In this document: piece by piece, positions 22,895-36,200 of the stretch
How the letters are laid out: each line of letters opens with the position of its first letter
Position numbering within the stretch: the first letter of the stretch is position 1
NCBI GenBank assembly: GCA_016647705.1
Contig: CM028339.1
Coordinates: forward strand, 22,855,803-22,919,802
DNA length: 64,000 nucleotides
Reading direction: 5' to 3'
Source: Eucommia ulmoides
Taxonomy: Eukaryota > Streptophyta > Magnoliopsida > Garryales > Eucommiaceae
The notes under the pieces: model-generated
Databases searched by the model: none
What the model was told of the DNA's origin: nothing
The model's input: only the letters and a program-made list of their open reading frames with translations
Translations under genes and position numbers: made by a program

Positions 22895-25060
22895 AGAACA
22901 ACCCAAGAGGGGAGGGCATGAATTGGTCAATTACTAAATTTAAACAATTAATTCATTTAAACACAAATAATCAATTTTTCTAAATCAATTATTATATTGA
23001 TACGCAACGGATATGTGTTTAATACTAAGTACACACCTAAACACAATATAAAGAAGTAATCAATGCAACACATAACAATATATTTTGGTTCGGTAAGATA
23101 TTCTTACCTACATTCAGTCTCCTGAGCTCCACGAAGATTTACAATCTACTAAACCCCTGATTCCTTTCCCAGATTGGAACTAAACCCTTACAATCTCGAT
23201 TATTTTCATAGGCTTATAATCAACTTTTACAATTATCTTTTTTCACAGGCTCAGGAAAAACCTTATTTTTTCACCAAGCTCAAGACTAACCTAATTCTAT
23301 TACAGGAAGAATCAAAATCTAATCCTTTTAACACGCTAAAGATAAAACCTATCACCCCCTTACACTTTTACACTTATCTTTTTTTAGGTTTAGGAAGAAC
23401 TTTTACAATCACTCAATTCTATTGTAGGGAGAATGAAAACTTAATTCTTTTTCAAGGGAAAAGAATAACCTAATATTTTTGCAGGACAAAGATCAAACCC
23501 TTATTTTTTTCTTAGAAAAAAGATTGAAACCTAACTACCTTGACTAAACACCATCCAACTGTGTTTAATCCACTCAAACTCACAAATATAAGAAATATGA
23601 GTTTCTTCCTACAAGGAGTTTCTACTACCTCAATACATATATACTCGATTAATATCATGAATACTTACAACGTGATAGATACAATATGAGAAAAATTAAA
23701 ATCTGATTAATAAATAAAGTGGATAGTACAAATTTAGTGCATAATCAAATAATCAGGCAGAAATCATTTTTTTTTTTTCCATGCTTTTAAGTTTAAAGCA
23801 ATTTTTTAACAATCCTAAACCAAGCAATCAATAGAAATATAACTTTAAAGAAAAGAATAAAGTTCGGATAAATCTCATTGGGAAAACACCGAAGATAATA
23901 ATAATATCTCAATTAGAACCCAAATCGGTGATGCCAAACAACAATCGCTTTAGATCAAGAACATATATAGAATCACTCTATGAAATCTCAGCAAAAATCT
24001 CACTTTTATAAAAGCTCAAACTGATGTTCTTGATTTATTAAAGCTTAATCCTGTAGGTCTTATTAAATAAACCTAGAACTAGCCCTCCAACGGTTAGTTT
24101 TTCAAAGATATGTCATAAAATAACATTCTAAGACCCCATATAACATCACCTTTCATTATAGGTGTGTTCCACTTAAAAATACTCTTTAAAACTCTCATTT
24201 AAGTCTATAGAACTATTCTCAATTTAAAACCATAAAAATGTGAATTATTAAATCATTTAAATTAAGAGAATCTCAAAATATATGGACCATATCAATATGG
24301 ATCACATAATAGGTTGTACATATTTCAATTACATTCAAATCTCCTTAAAACCTCTTTTGAAATCATAAAAAATGAATAGTTTTGACCAAAATAACAAAAT
24401 AGTTGCTGATTTCACTGTAGCAGTCGGTTGACCGACCAAACCAATTAGTTGATTGAATGGATCAATGGGTTTTTCCATTTTCACCCACTTAATCCACTAA
24501 ACCATTCGGTTGACTGACCCTAACCAGTTGGTTGACTGAATTGATTAGAGTGCCCACTTCTTCATCCATTTTAGCCAATGTTTCAAATGGTTGACCGATT
24601 GTTTTTCTTGGTTGACCAATTGGATCAGTAGAACTCCATTTTAACTCTCAGAACTCACTATTTCATTATGTTGATTGAACTCTTTTGCCGGTTGATCGCA
24701 TTGACCTGAAAACACAATATTTTATACTTTAAAATACAATTTTCTTTTAGGTCAATTATCAAAATCATTTTACATAATGAGTACAAAAAATATTTCATTA
24801 ACTCATTTTAAGTGTCGTGCGTGATCCTAATTCGGGTTGCATTAAGAGTACAAAAGTAAAAAGTTGTTTTCACCTAGTTTTCTTCAGTGTCTTCAAAACT
24901 CTTTCACATCTTCGTCATGTCCATCTTGCAATATTTATATTTTCTTCATCGATTTTTCTTCTTCATCAATTGTATGGAACTATAAATCTGACTTACTCGA
25001 TAAAAACATTAGTTCCATCAGAAACCTTGGATTGAACATTTGCTAATATTGGATGTTAGC
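22895..25060 (-). mobile_element. LTR-type repeat family with W-box array, copy A
   Basis: It is collinear with copies at 28330-29536 and 51835-54060. Shared parts are a GGGxATGAATTGG-like edge, a region of repeated CTTACAATxATTTT and CAGGCTCA words, CCTCCAACGGTTAG, an array of GGTTGACCGA words (24419-24710) and GTGATCCTAATTCGGGTTGCA near the far end. Opposite-strand resemblance of the left edge to AATTCACCCCCT sequences that precede Copia primer-binding sites suggests a minus-strand LTR. No gag/pol frames are present. The superfamily is uncertain. Confidence 0.6.
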
Positions 25061-25094
25061 CTAAAAAATCCTAAAAAGTATTCTAGAGCATAAT

Positions 25095-25900
25095 TTTACT
25101 TAAAAATAAGGGGCAGTTACCGAGCAAGACCATTTGGGTGTGGAAACTATTGGATGAACCTAAGAGATTTTATTTGCACCGATCAGTCCTAATGAAAATT
25201 ATCGACAAATTTGCCCCAAAAAACGTGGAATAAAATATAGTAATAAATTGCCAATGAAACTGAAAGTAAAACCTATAATTGTTCCCCAATTGTAATTGTT
25301 GTTTAATGATTTTTTTACACCACAATGATCTATAAATCATGATCTTCAAAATGGAATATTACTAATTTTTTTAGTTCTGGATTAAGATGCATGTGAATAT
25401 TATATATAACATTAATTGTGATGTTAATATTATATATAACATCATTGTAACTTGTGTGTGTCGTGAGTGTTGAATATAACATCCAATATAATATAAATAA
25501 TATCAATTAATGTTGATAATAACACAATTATATGAACCTATTGAATGTAACATGACTTATAGATAAAAATGGTTTAAACGTTGAATGTAACACTCAACTA
25601 AATTTTGATAATGTATAAGACCGTGTTAATTATAATACGAATGTGAAAACTAAAAAATTTGGAAATACCATATTGAATGTAAAAGGAATCTGAAAACTAA
25701 AAATTTTGAAAGTACCATATTGATTGTAACACGAATTTGAAACTAATAAAAACAAACAAACCAGTGAATGCAATATCAATTTAAAGATCTTATTCAAATG
25801 AATCTGAATATATAATTAAATTATGAAAAAAATATGTACAACAATAGTTATTTTGATTTTAATAAAATAATTTTTTGTAAAATTTAAATATGAAAAATTT
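25095..25900 (-). repeat. Inverted partner of the 15.6-16.5 kb AT-rich repeat
   Basis: It begins GGGGCAGTTACCGAGCAA and is the diverged reverse complement of 15640-16470, including repeated TTGAATGTAACA words in the middle. No coding capacity; element class unknown. Confidence 0.6.
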
Positions 25901-25959
25901 TAATCTTGCAAATCACGTAGGGGCGAATTAATCGTGCCAATTTTTGCGTTTTTTGAAAT

Positions 25960-26581
25960 TTGGACTAAATGGTTTGGAATATATACACAACGGGATTGGT
26001 TGGTTCAAATTTAAACAGTTAGAATCAATTGATAATTACACACTTAATTTGGGTTTACTTGATATTTTTTTCTAAAAATAATCTTAAACATATTTTATGA
26101 CGATCTAAATATAAAAAAACTCATATTGGAATAAATGGACTTTGAAAACAAGAGAAAACTCAAATTTGATAAAAATTGTCACCCATCGCTGCCTTTGTAG
26201 GCGCTTAACTTATGAAGAATGTAAGTTTTGGGAACAAAAAACTTTAGGCAACCAATATTGCCCTTTAGGCGCATAAACTTGTTAGAGTAGTTGGGGGATT
26301 TGTTTAAAACATAACTAATTTTAGGCCCATATAATATGTGAATTTAGAAAAAAAAAAAAATATCAGTATAACACATGACATACAATTGATCTTTTAATTT
26401 TATATTTAATACATATTATAAAAGTGTAAAAAAATAAATTTTAATAGTAAAAATAAAATTGTAACTTAGAAAACTATCAATGCCAACATCCAATACTAGA
26501 GATTTAAATTTTCAAAATTTGTAATACGTTTTTAAAATAATCTCTTAGTTTATTTTTATGTTGTTTAATAGTTTATGTTGG
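25960..26581. other. AT-rich spacer, no gene seen
   Basis: AT-rich sequence with no recognisable coding or structured features lies between two repeat blocks. Confidence 0.4.
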
Positions 26582-26747
26582 TGTCAAAAATTGGTAAACA
26601 CATTCAGTTGGCTGGTTAGAGGACACATATGAATTCCTTACTGGGATGGAGGTGATGTGTACTACAAACCAAACTCGGAGATCAATAAATTTCTCTTGAT
26701 CCATATAATTTATAAAATCGTACCGTTTAAGTGAAGCAATATTTCAT

Positions 26748-26784
<37 letters not shown>

Positions 26785-27158
26785 TGGTAAGAAGACAGTA
26801 CACTCACCTCGTTATCCTCTCTCCAAAACCTTTACTGACCACACTCTATAGGGACACAGGTGCCTGCGAACCTAATAGTGACAGAGCCTAAATTAATATT
26901 TTATCTAAAACATCTTAATCATGCAATGCAGACCCTATATTCCGAATCGTTACTATTTTATATACCACGTAATTAAAATTAATTAATCGTTAGGAAATTG
27001 TTACGATTTTAGGATTTGTAACCCTAAATAAAATTTAATTTAACGAAAATTAATAATCGATTGAAATTTCACCTGTTTCCGAATCGTTTGGCGACCACGA
27101 GATGGGTTTTTGATTTTCAGCGGGGTGGTTTGTGTAATTCCCTTTTCTTTTTCTTTTT

Positions 27159-27190
<32 letters not shown>

Positions 27191-28329
27191 CAGTTCCCAG
27201 CCGTCCCTCTATCTCATCTGTTTCTGTTTCTGATGTGGGTTCCCGCCAGTACACCTTCACTGTCGATTAACCCACCTTCACCGATCACACCCTATGACAA
27301 CTACACCCACCCCACTAAACTGATCAGTAGCCCACACGCACATATACACGCCTGATCAAACACACCCACAACCCGCACCATACATACATACAGCCGACGG
27401 ATAGAAGAGACAACCCCCCCACATACAAACGCGCCGCCCACACGGATGAATAGACACACACACACAACAACCCACACGACGGCTCATACGCATGCACCGA
27501 AACACACGCACTCAACATCCACACCTATGCACATCGTCGGACCGGACACATACCCACACACGATCATCGGTGAACCGTAGCACTGTTACCGAGGAGTTCT
27601 CCCACCGATCACTGCTCTGATCACACCCACACACCCACGACGGACGAATGGACAACACACCCACATGAAACACTCACCGCCGGACGACTCCCACATTTCC
27701 GACGACGATGAACGGAAAACAGGACACACACACAGTCACACACTGATCGGCCGACCAAATTACTCCCATTCACCGGACGAACAATGACGTACACCGGCGA
27801 CGACAACACGCACATGAAATTTGCCGGACAAAGTACCCACACCGCCGACGATCACAAGACACTACCGACGCTCCAATCTTCTCTCTCTCTTCTCTGTTTC
27901 CAGATTTTCTCTTTGATTTTCAGATTTGATGAGATTTTTTATCATTACACATGCATGAAGGTATATATATTGCATGTAATTAGTGGGTTCAATTTATCCA
28001 AGCGTGCCACGTCGCTGCTCTCTCTATTTCCCTACCGGCGGTTTGCTCGTCCGATCGCATAGATATATATATTAAACTTTTTAATTAATTACTCTTTCCT
28101 CCTCCCACTTCCTTTAAATCTTAATTTTAATCAATTTCAACTTTTAAAAGTTTCTAAGATTTGCAATTTCACCCCTTTAAGTTTTAATTAAAAGTTAAAT
28201 GTCAATTTACCTCCCTAAGTTGGGATTTAATGTTTCTAGATTTTTAATTTGACCCAATTTCATCCCGAATTTTCATAATTACTCTAAAATACAACTAAAA
28301 TGACGTATGTGTTAATTCGGGGTCTTACA
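26582..28329 (-). mobile_element. Diverged, internally deleted LTR of the 33.3-36.5 kb family (minus strand)
   Basis: Read on the minus strand it opens TGTAAGACCCCGAATTAACA and matches the 33299-36481 LTR in order: start, TATA stretch (about 28063-28075), TG-rich leader (here CA-rich), AATTTAGGCTCTGTCACTAT and GAGTGTACTGTCTTCTTACC. It lacks the hairpin array and most of the 35.3-36.4 kb part of the other copy. A (TA)n tract lies at 26753-26780 and a long T run at about 27160-27190. The outer 3' boundary and TSD are not clear; the left limit is approximate. Confidence 0.7.
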
Positions 28330-29536
28330 AACAAGCCCTCTAACGGCTAGTTCCCATATATCATGACAAATAATTGCACTAATAGACCCCTTATATCATT
28401 ATGACTTAATCCTGGTATAATTTAATTAATTATAACTTTTAAAATTTCTAATTAAGTCACTCAAACAATTTCTAAAACTCAATTAGATAGGATAGAAAGA
28501 ATTACATGACCCAAATTGAGAAATAATCAAAATACATTAACCATATCTATAAGGATAACAACATATCAACCATATATCTTAAATTCCATCAGATCCCTAA
28601 GATATTTCTCATATCCTAACCATAAAATGGCTAGTAACGACTACTTTTTGTTCAAAACCATGAAATCCTCAAATCCTGAAACTGCACTATCGGTTGATCG
28701 ATCAAAACGCGTAGGTCAACCGCTCGATTCAAGATGTAACCCAAGCCAAAAATTCTCGCCTGTCGGTCAACTTCTACTCCATAGTCTGTCGACTGAACGA
28801 TTCATGATGTTCCTCAGGCTAAATTCTAGCTATGGTAGGTCTACCAATACTCCTTGGTCTGTTGACCTAACGATTCAAAGAGTTCAACATTTGGCCAGAG
28901 ATCGACCGATCCTCCTCCATGAGTCGAACGAACAATTCAGAGAGTTTATCCATTGGCAATAGGTCGATCAATCATACACCACAAGTCAACCTATCGATTC
29001 AAAGATTGCACAATTCCAGCACATTCGCATCAGTTGACCGATCAATTTAGGCAGGTCGACTGATCCTGCTGTACTTAATCCTTAATCCATTTTTAATTTA
29101 ATTTTTTCGATATTTTTGCCCATTTAACCGATTTCTTTTCTCGGTTAACTCTTTAAATCAAAATTTTAATTTCTAATCTTTCTTAAATCAATCTTTCTTT
29201 TTCAATTTCACATAGGAGCAAATATGTTTAACTAATTAGGATCTTATAAAAAATACACATAATCATAAAAATATTTTTGTGTCGTGTGTGATCCTAATCG
29301 GGATACATTAAGAGTAAAAATTTAACCTGAGTTGTTTTTCCCTAGGTTTTTCAAAGTCTTCGGTCTCTTAATGTCCATCATCTATGTCAGTCTATTTAGC
29401 ATCCATTTAGCATTCATCTCAACTTCTTCATGATAATATCTTCAATGGAACTTATAAAGTGAAACACTCAATAAATCCATTAGTTCTACCAAAAACATCA
29501 AAATTTAATTGTCCATCAAAATCTTAGGATCAACAA
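28330..29536 (-). mobile_element. W-box-array LTR family, copy B (partial)
   Basis: It starts at AACAAGCCCTCTAACGGCTA, directly abutting the preceding LTR copy, and corresponds to 24070-25060 of copy A. It contains an array of GGTTGAC/GGTCGAC/GGTCAACC words (28690-29065) and GTGATCCTAATCGGGATACA, ending AATCTTAGGATCAACA. On the minus strand that end reads TGTTGATCCTAAG, a plausible LTR start. The part equivalent to 22895-24070 is missing. The frame at 28516-28962 is not a gene. Confidence 0.6.
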
Positions 29537-29994
29537 AGGGTTTAAGCTCGATTAATTACTTTAACTCGGTGTGTGAGCAATGAGATAATGAGTGGAAAGA
29601 CTAAGCATTTGGGCTTGGCCTTAAGGCCTATCAAGCAAAACCTATGGGCTAACCAAACGTGACTAAGGAGAATCGGCCATACCCAAGGCAGCAGAGGTGT
29701 TGGAACGAGACGTTGTGTCCTCCAGTATCGATTTTGGGACGAAAATCTTTGACTAGAGTTAGAGAGGGCATTAAAGGGGTCTTGGTAAGAGAAGGGACCA
29801 AGATAGGGGTGCTCGGAGGTCAAAGCTCGACACCCCTGCTCGAAATGGACCCTCAAGGTCTTCTTAGGTGCGTTTTGGTTGGATAGGGGTGAGATGGCTC
29901 ATTGTTCAGTTAAATTGGGTCTCTAAATAGTGAATACAGAGTAAAAAGTTATTAGAAGTCAGTGTGTGAAATTTGGGCCTTCGAATTTGGAATT

Positions 29995-30760
29995 GATGAG
30001 GGTATTTTTGAGCACCTCTGAGTCAACACTTGGGTCTTAGCTATGTGTCAACCCTTGCAATGACAAGGACGCATTTCTCAATCCATAACGCTATGCTGGA
30101 GCATACGCTGACTACGACTCCTCCCTGGAATCTCATTTACACCCAGGGAGGAGTAAGAAGCCCCACAGGGACGTGTTGCTCTGAGCCATGCCCTCGGCAA
30201 TCAGTTTCAGGGACTTAGCCGTTCACCTTGATCGGTTCCCCTTTTCACCTTGTTTCTTCTCCAGAACTCCACGGATCCCCTCTCACTTTTACCAGCTCAC
30301 CACCGCAGGCCTGACAAAGGTAGGTTTTTCCAAATGAACCCAAAAGTCCAAGCCCAACGATTATCTCCTAAATGCCTCAGATTATCAACTAAATACAGGG
30401 TTTCGACTAATCAATCATGTTTAGGCCCAACTAATCATCTCCAACGCCTATATATATCGAGGGCTATGTAAGCCCGAGGTACGCTTGAATACACTTATAT
30501 TACGTGTGAGTTCATTTGTTTACTTGTTATATTTTGTATCTTTTCTCTCTGAGCATTGATTATCATGTCGGAGGGGCTTCACTGGAATAAACTCCGATTT
30601 GAGCCTTTTGTAGGTACACTCCCTAAGGAGCAAGACTCTAGACACAACATGTCAGTCCTCCCAAGACTCATCACAACTTACGTGAGGACTTTTTAACCAA
30701 CGACTCCACCTCAACAAGAGGACCATCTGTCATCCAATTGGACAACACTCGAGGTATGTA
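29995..30760 (+). mobile_element. Gypsy-type LTR-like segment (plus strand)
   Basis: It opens TGATGAGGGTATTTTTGAGC, very like the start of the minus-strand LTR at 6421. A TATA stretch at about 30449 is followed by CGAGGGCTATGTAAGCCCGA, resembling an LTR promoter. The 3' boundary is uncertain and I could not find a primer-binding site. The preceding 29537-29994 is probably part of the same element's 3' internal end, but nothing in it is diagnostic. Confidence 0.5.
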
Positions 30761-30780
30761 CTAGTTTTATGCATCAATAG

Positions 30781-31017
30781 GAATTACTGAGTAGAAAGTG
30801 ATTGGAGACCGGTGCTCGGTAATTAGACTATCATATTGGGAACTGCCGAGCAAGGAATTCTCAGATCCCGGTGCCCAACTATTGGACCATTGTATTAGGA
30901 ACTAGCGAACATGGAGTGCTCAGAGCTTGGTACCCGACGGTTGGGCCATCGTATTAGGAAATATCGAGCAAAAAGTTATTGAAGCCCGGTGTTTAGTGGT
31001 TGGACCGACGATTTAGT
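30781..31017. repeat. Four-unit tandem repeat, period about 60 bp (GTGCTCGG type)
   Basis: Units begin near 30781, 30840, 30899 and 30958 and each follows the plan GAACTxxCGAGCA...AGxCCCGGTGCTCGG..TTGGACCAT.GTATTAG. They are 65-80% alike by eye. Looser relatives recur at 37776-37990 and 40330-40545, so this is a family-specific array of a retroelement rather than a satellite. Confidence 0.7.
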
Positions 31018-31020
31018 AAT

Positions 31021-32989
31021 TACTACTAGTCCTCGAGCAAAACACCCACACAATACGAGAAAAATATAAAACTAATTATGAAATTGAAAACTAAAAACGA
31101 AAAACACTAAAAATAAAAATGTGTAAGTTTTGATTATCATCTACCAGCCGAAATATTTTTCCCTCATCGGCCCCCAATCCTATCAAGTTCAAGTATAAAT
31201 CACACCATGTGGTGTTCTAGAATTTCAACGTTCAAAAATAGTAAGCGCTATTCTAGATCTTGTTTAAAGTGTGTGTGTGATTAAACTCAAATATACAACT
31301 ATCCATTGATTAGATAGGATTATCTCTTAATATAGTTCATGACTAAAACCTTTAAGGTATAGGGAATCCATACGCCTGACCCGAGATCTATTCTCCACTA
31401 ATGTAGGCTCGGAGGTTCAAAAAGATCAATAGGGCTTGGACCGGTTTTGGAAAAATGGCCAAGGTTAAATTTGAATAGAAAATGGGTTAACGTCGTTAAC
31501 TTAACGTTACCTAAGGCACATCGCTGATACACTCACACTCGAACCCCCATAGATAACTTTGAAACAACCCTAAACAAAACAATTAATAATGTCGTACTCA
31601 CTTGTCACGTGAAAAATAAATGTAATTTTTTTTTCACATAACACCCCCCAAAACTTGTTCAAATATTTAAATTTTAGGAATGTGCAAAAAGGATTAAGTA
31701 ACACACCCCCAAACTCATTCGAATTTCTACAATTTTCGGAGTGTGCAAAAATATGAACGACATACGACAAGCGAGTACTCAATACCGAACCAATTTAGAA
31801 GTTCGCCCTAAACCCAACCGCTCACATCAAGCGGCGAAATGCTAACTTGATTCACTCACATTGTGCCTTCAGTTTAGCGATAAAGGTTTGAAAAACGTTC
31901 AATCGGCTAGGGTATTTGATAAATGTTCAGAAATTGAATTGGCATTTTTGCTTCGACAGGGTAACGAGGAATAATGATATTGCATGGTAGGCTTCAAAAG
32001 GCTTAAGCGATCAAATGAATGCCTAAATCATATCTCCTAAACAACCTCACCTAGGATTTTACCTCGAATTTCTCCCAAATCAAGTTCTAGAATCCCTATT
32101 GTCATGAATTTGAGTAAAGGATAATCGTTTTCAAATCAATTGGATAGTGCTATATTGAGTTTACGTGCTTATGCATTTAGGATCTACAATAACTTTTACT
32201 AAAATGATACGTTAAGCACACAGAACACACATGAATGAGCTTTACGCTCGACCTCAATAAACAATCAGGGGACAGACTTATCATCGGGTAAAGGCCCATA
32301 TGACGTCAAAACTTAGCATAAAACAACTAAACTAAACAAACTAATCCTAAATAATCATGCACACGAAAAAAAAACCCAGTGAAATTTAACTAATAACATA
32401 AACACATACTAAAACATACTACACATCACCACCAACTTAACACAGGCATTGCCCAAAATGACCCGTCAGCGATCCCGATGACAATATATAGCATGATATT
32501 GACGACGAGGGTTTATAACACGTACCTGGGAGCGATTCAAATCAACGGAGATAGATTTAACTTATTTTAGGACTTGGGTTGCCTCTTAAGAAACGCTTGG
32601 TTTAAGGTCGTCAGCCCGACACATTCAGAACGCCCTCAAGCTTGATGGGATATTGCTTTGTTCGGCTCGATCTTTCAACGAAACGCCTCACCGGCTTATG
32701 TGGGTGGCCACGCACTATAAATGGTTCAGAATCCCATTGAAAGAGATGCATCAATACCTGTCGATCTAATATCGCCAAGTACTCTGCATACGAAATACAA
32801 AAAAAAAAAAAAAAAAACTACAAATAAAAATTATATACACTAAAAAATGCCTAAATTAAAATCAAGTTATTTACTCACAATATTGATAATAACAATCATT
32901 TCAATCCCCGGTAACAGAGCCAAAAACTTGGTGGATGTTGCCGGAAACTGAATTTGACAAACCAATCCCTGACAACGGCGCCAAAAACT
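31021..32989 (-). mobile_element. Internal region of an Athila-like non-coding retrotransposon (minus strand)
   Basis: On the minus strand a primer-binding site, TGGCGCCGTTGTCAGGGA (32983-32966), follows the LTR after AGTTTT and is complementary to the 3' end of tRNA-Asp apart from single differences. The internal sequence is collinear in reverse with 47411-49365, for example GATGCATC near 32740 versus 47661, the GTGCGTGGCC(A/C)C region, and GAGGACTAG at the distal end. It has no gag, protease or polymerase frame. The distal LTR is missing: at 31020 the sequence switches to the GTGCTCGG array. Confidence 0.75.
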
Positions 32990-33298
32990 TGGTGGCCGCA
33001 ATTTAAGCGTTGCCACTTTCACTGCAAGCATACAGATCAAGTTTTAGTATAATGGACCTTTCGGTCGGATATTGTATCCGTAGGGATTGGTTGAGATTAC
33101 TATCGACTACCGCGATTATTATAACCTAATTTTATCTAGACAATAATAATGGAATATAATTTGATACCAATACTAAAATACTAATTTAACTATAGTAATA
33201 TTAATATTGAGATAGTTTTGAGAGAATAGATTGTCTAGGGATTAGTTTCGTTTACGAATACGTGTTCAATCTCGTTTTAGTTTATGTTAAAGACGTTC
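32990..33298 (-). mobile_element. Athila-like LTR, 3' part (split by a solo LTR)
   Basis: Read on the minus strand this is the end of the LTR, closing ...ACCA next to the primer-binding site. The rest of the same LTR resumes at 36482 after the 3,183-base insertion. The two parts total about 1,599 bases, close to the 1,604-base LTR at 45807-47410. Confidence 0.8.
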
Positions 33299-36200
33299 TG
33301 TAAGACCCCGACTTAGCACATACGTCATTTTATTTACATTCTAGAGCATTGAGAAAATTTGGGGTAAATTTTTGCTAATTAAAAATTCAAATCAAAAGTT
33401 TAGGGAAAAAAATTGAAAATTTAGAAACATTAAATTTAAACTTGAGATTTAAATTGACAATTAAAAATAAAAAAAATTTAACATATTAAGGGTGAAATTA
33501 TAATTTTTGAAACTTGTAAAAGCTGAATTGATTAAAATGAAGATTTTAAGAAAATAAGGGAAGAAAAGAACAATTAGACAAAAAGATTTTATATATATAA
33601 ATATAAGAAACCATGTGTGCTGTGTGCCATGAAAATCCGTCAGAGACAGGGGAATCGGGAAGTGGGCGACGTGGCGTGAAGAGATCAAAATCCATCCACT
33701 ATTATCATGCATATATATATGTACATGCATGTAATTCATTATCGGAGCACCTTAAAAGAAGAAATCAAAAAACCGAGAGAGAGAGGAGAAGGTTCGGGAT
33801 GGTGGGTTCGGATCGTCGTCGTTGCTCCGGCGTAGGTGCTGTGTGTGTGTCGTTGCCGTCGATCAATCGGCGATCGACAGCGTGTGTAAGAGTGTTTCGT
33901 TGTGTGTGGGTGATCAGCTAAGTGTGTGTGTGTGCCGATGGATTCCAAACAGAAACAGAGAATAGAGAGAGAGGTTCGCCGGTGATGGGGTGCAGTTCGG
34001 CGTGGGTGGTGGCTCTCCGTTCGGTCAGATTTGTGTGTGTGTGTGTGTTTTATTTGTCGTTCAGACTATCATTCAGCCTGAGGTGTGTGTGTTCTGTTCC
34101 ATTCCATCATTGTGTGTGGGTGCTCTGTTTTTGTACCGACTGTGTATATGTGTGTATGTCTATGCATGTGGGTTGCATGTGGGTATGAGATAAGGTTGTG
34201 GGTGTGTTCTATTCGGTCAAATAGGGGTGTCGGTGTGGTCACCACCGTCGCCGAAATGTGTGTGTGTCACCGTTGGTTATTTGGGCCAACGGTAAGTGAG
34301 AAATAGAGAAAGAAGAAAGTAGGTATGAGGGTGGTTTGGTTGTGTGGGTGTCGTCGGAGTTCGCCAGCGGTAAGTTAGAGAGAGAGAGAGTTGTACATGC
34401 GTGTATGTGTCTGCTGCTTTATGTGTGGGTGTGCAGACAGTGGGGGTCATCCGACGAGGGTGTGTGTGACTGTGAGTATTGTGTTTATTGTGATATGTGT
34501 GTGTTCCGATCGTCGTGTGTGATCATGTGGGTGTGGGGGGGGCAGCGTGAGTTCGACTGTCAACGGTGGTGGCGGTAGTTTTGTGGGTAGGTACGATTGG
34601 TGATAAGGTGGCCGGTGGTGGTTGGTGATCGATAGTGGGGGATGAAATAGGGTCGACAGTGAGAGCGGCGAGGCATGGGAGGCCTCTAGTGAATGGTAAT
34701 AATAGAAAGAGAGAAGGGTGGCCGGCAGCGACTAAACCGAAAACAGAAACAGTAAATGCAGCAGAAAAGAAAGAAGAAAAAGGGGAAGAAAAAGGAAAAA
34801 TACACGAACCACCCTAGTAGAATCCAAAAACCCAATTCGTGGCTGGCGGGAGATTCAAAATCAGGTAAAATTTTAATCGGGTATTATTTTTGTTAAATTA
34901 AACTGTTAGTATTAAAAATTTCGTAATCGTGAAAGAAATTTCAAAATCATAGTAATATTTTGCTAATCGCCAATCTAAATAAATTGGTGCGGTGAATATC
35001 AAAGTAATGAAACGGACAAAATAATAATTTTCCATAATGAAATCTGGGAAATAGGGAATTATGAAATTTATGGTCTGTATTGCATGTTAGGTTATTTGAA
35101 ATAAAATATTAATTTAGGTCCTATCGCTATTAAGTTTGCAGGCGCCAGCGTCCCGATAGGATTTGAACGGTGATAGTTTTGCAGCACGGGAATCGAGGTG
35201 AGTGTACTGTCTTCTTGCCAAATTATTTTCTATGTATATATATGATGACATATGTGTTACTTACACTGTATGATTTCATAAATGATATGGATCAAGCAGG
35301 TTTTTGGGATGAGTTGGTAAAATGAATTTTTGGAGAATTGTGTTGATTTCTAAAAAGAAGGATTGAAAATAATTTTCGTTGGACATGGGTGGTTTTGAAA
35401 AGAGAGTGGAAAATATATGGTTTTCTAAAAATGTTTGGTTTTCTAAAAACAAAGGTGGAAAAATAGTTTTTACTGAAATCGGTAGTATTGGAAAACTGGT
35501 TTTTTTACTAAAATTGGTGGTACTTTTAAAAAGGAGAGTGAAAAACGTGATTTTGGAAATTCTCCCCGAAAGGGGTGTGGTTTATATTCTCCCCATAAAG
35601 GGTGTGGATTTTTGATGATGTGGTGTGAAATGTATTTCTTCCCGTAAGGGATATGGATTTTTAACTATACTGATGATTTTGACGATGCCATAGTTGTTCT
35701 TCCCGAAAGGGGTGTGGATTATATTTCTCCCCGTAATGGGTGTGGATTCTTCCTATGGGATGTGGATGTTTCTCCCCGTAAGGGATGTAGATTATATTTC
35801 TCCCCAAAAGGGGTGTGGATATTTCGTAGGAAGACATTCATACGAATGTTACGGTACTGTTGCAACTCCCGATCGTGAAGTTAAAACGATCACTATGGCT
35901 AGCCAATGAGTGGTGTGGTGGTGTAGTGTTTTGAGATGTGGTGTTTTACTTATATTTGGTGATTTATTATATGGTGATTGGTATTATCTTATACTGGATG
36001 AGTTTGAAAGGAACTTATATATATTGATTTACTTTCACTGCTAATATTATGGTGATTTTTATTAGAAATGTGATGTTTGTATATTTATGCTTGATCCATT
36101 TAAATGTGGTATTATTTAGAACGTATTATTATTATTTAAAAATATTTTTATTAAGAAGGCAGTACACTCACAGGTGAAGCAGATAGGAGTCGGTTCCCTA

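Noticed and set aside
28516-28962. 148-codon plus-strand frame
   Set aside because: It falls within the W-box-array LTR copy B; the frame is not kept in copies A and C.
33613-34578. Series of Cys/Val-rich frames suggestive of small secreted cysteine-rich peptides
   Set aside because: They are readings of TGTGTG tracts in the LTR leader, overlap in all phases and mirror the inverted copy.
35560-35825. CRISPR-like array
   Set aside because: Spacers and repeats are irregular in length, the context is a plant LTR, and no cas genes exist.
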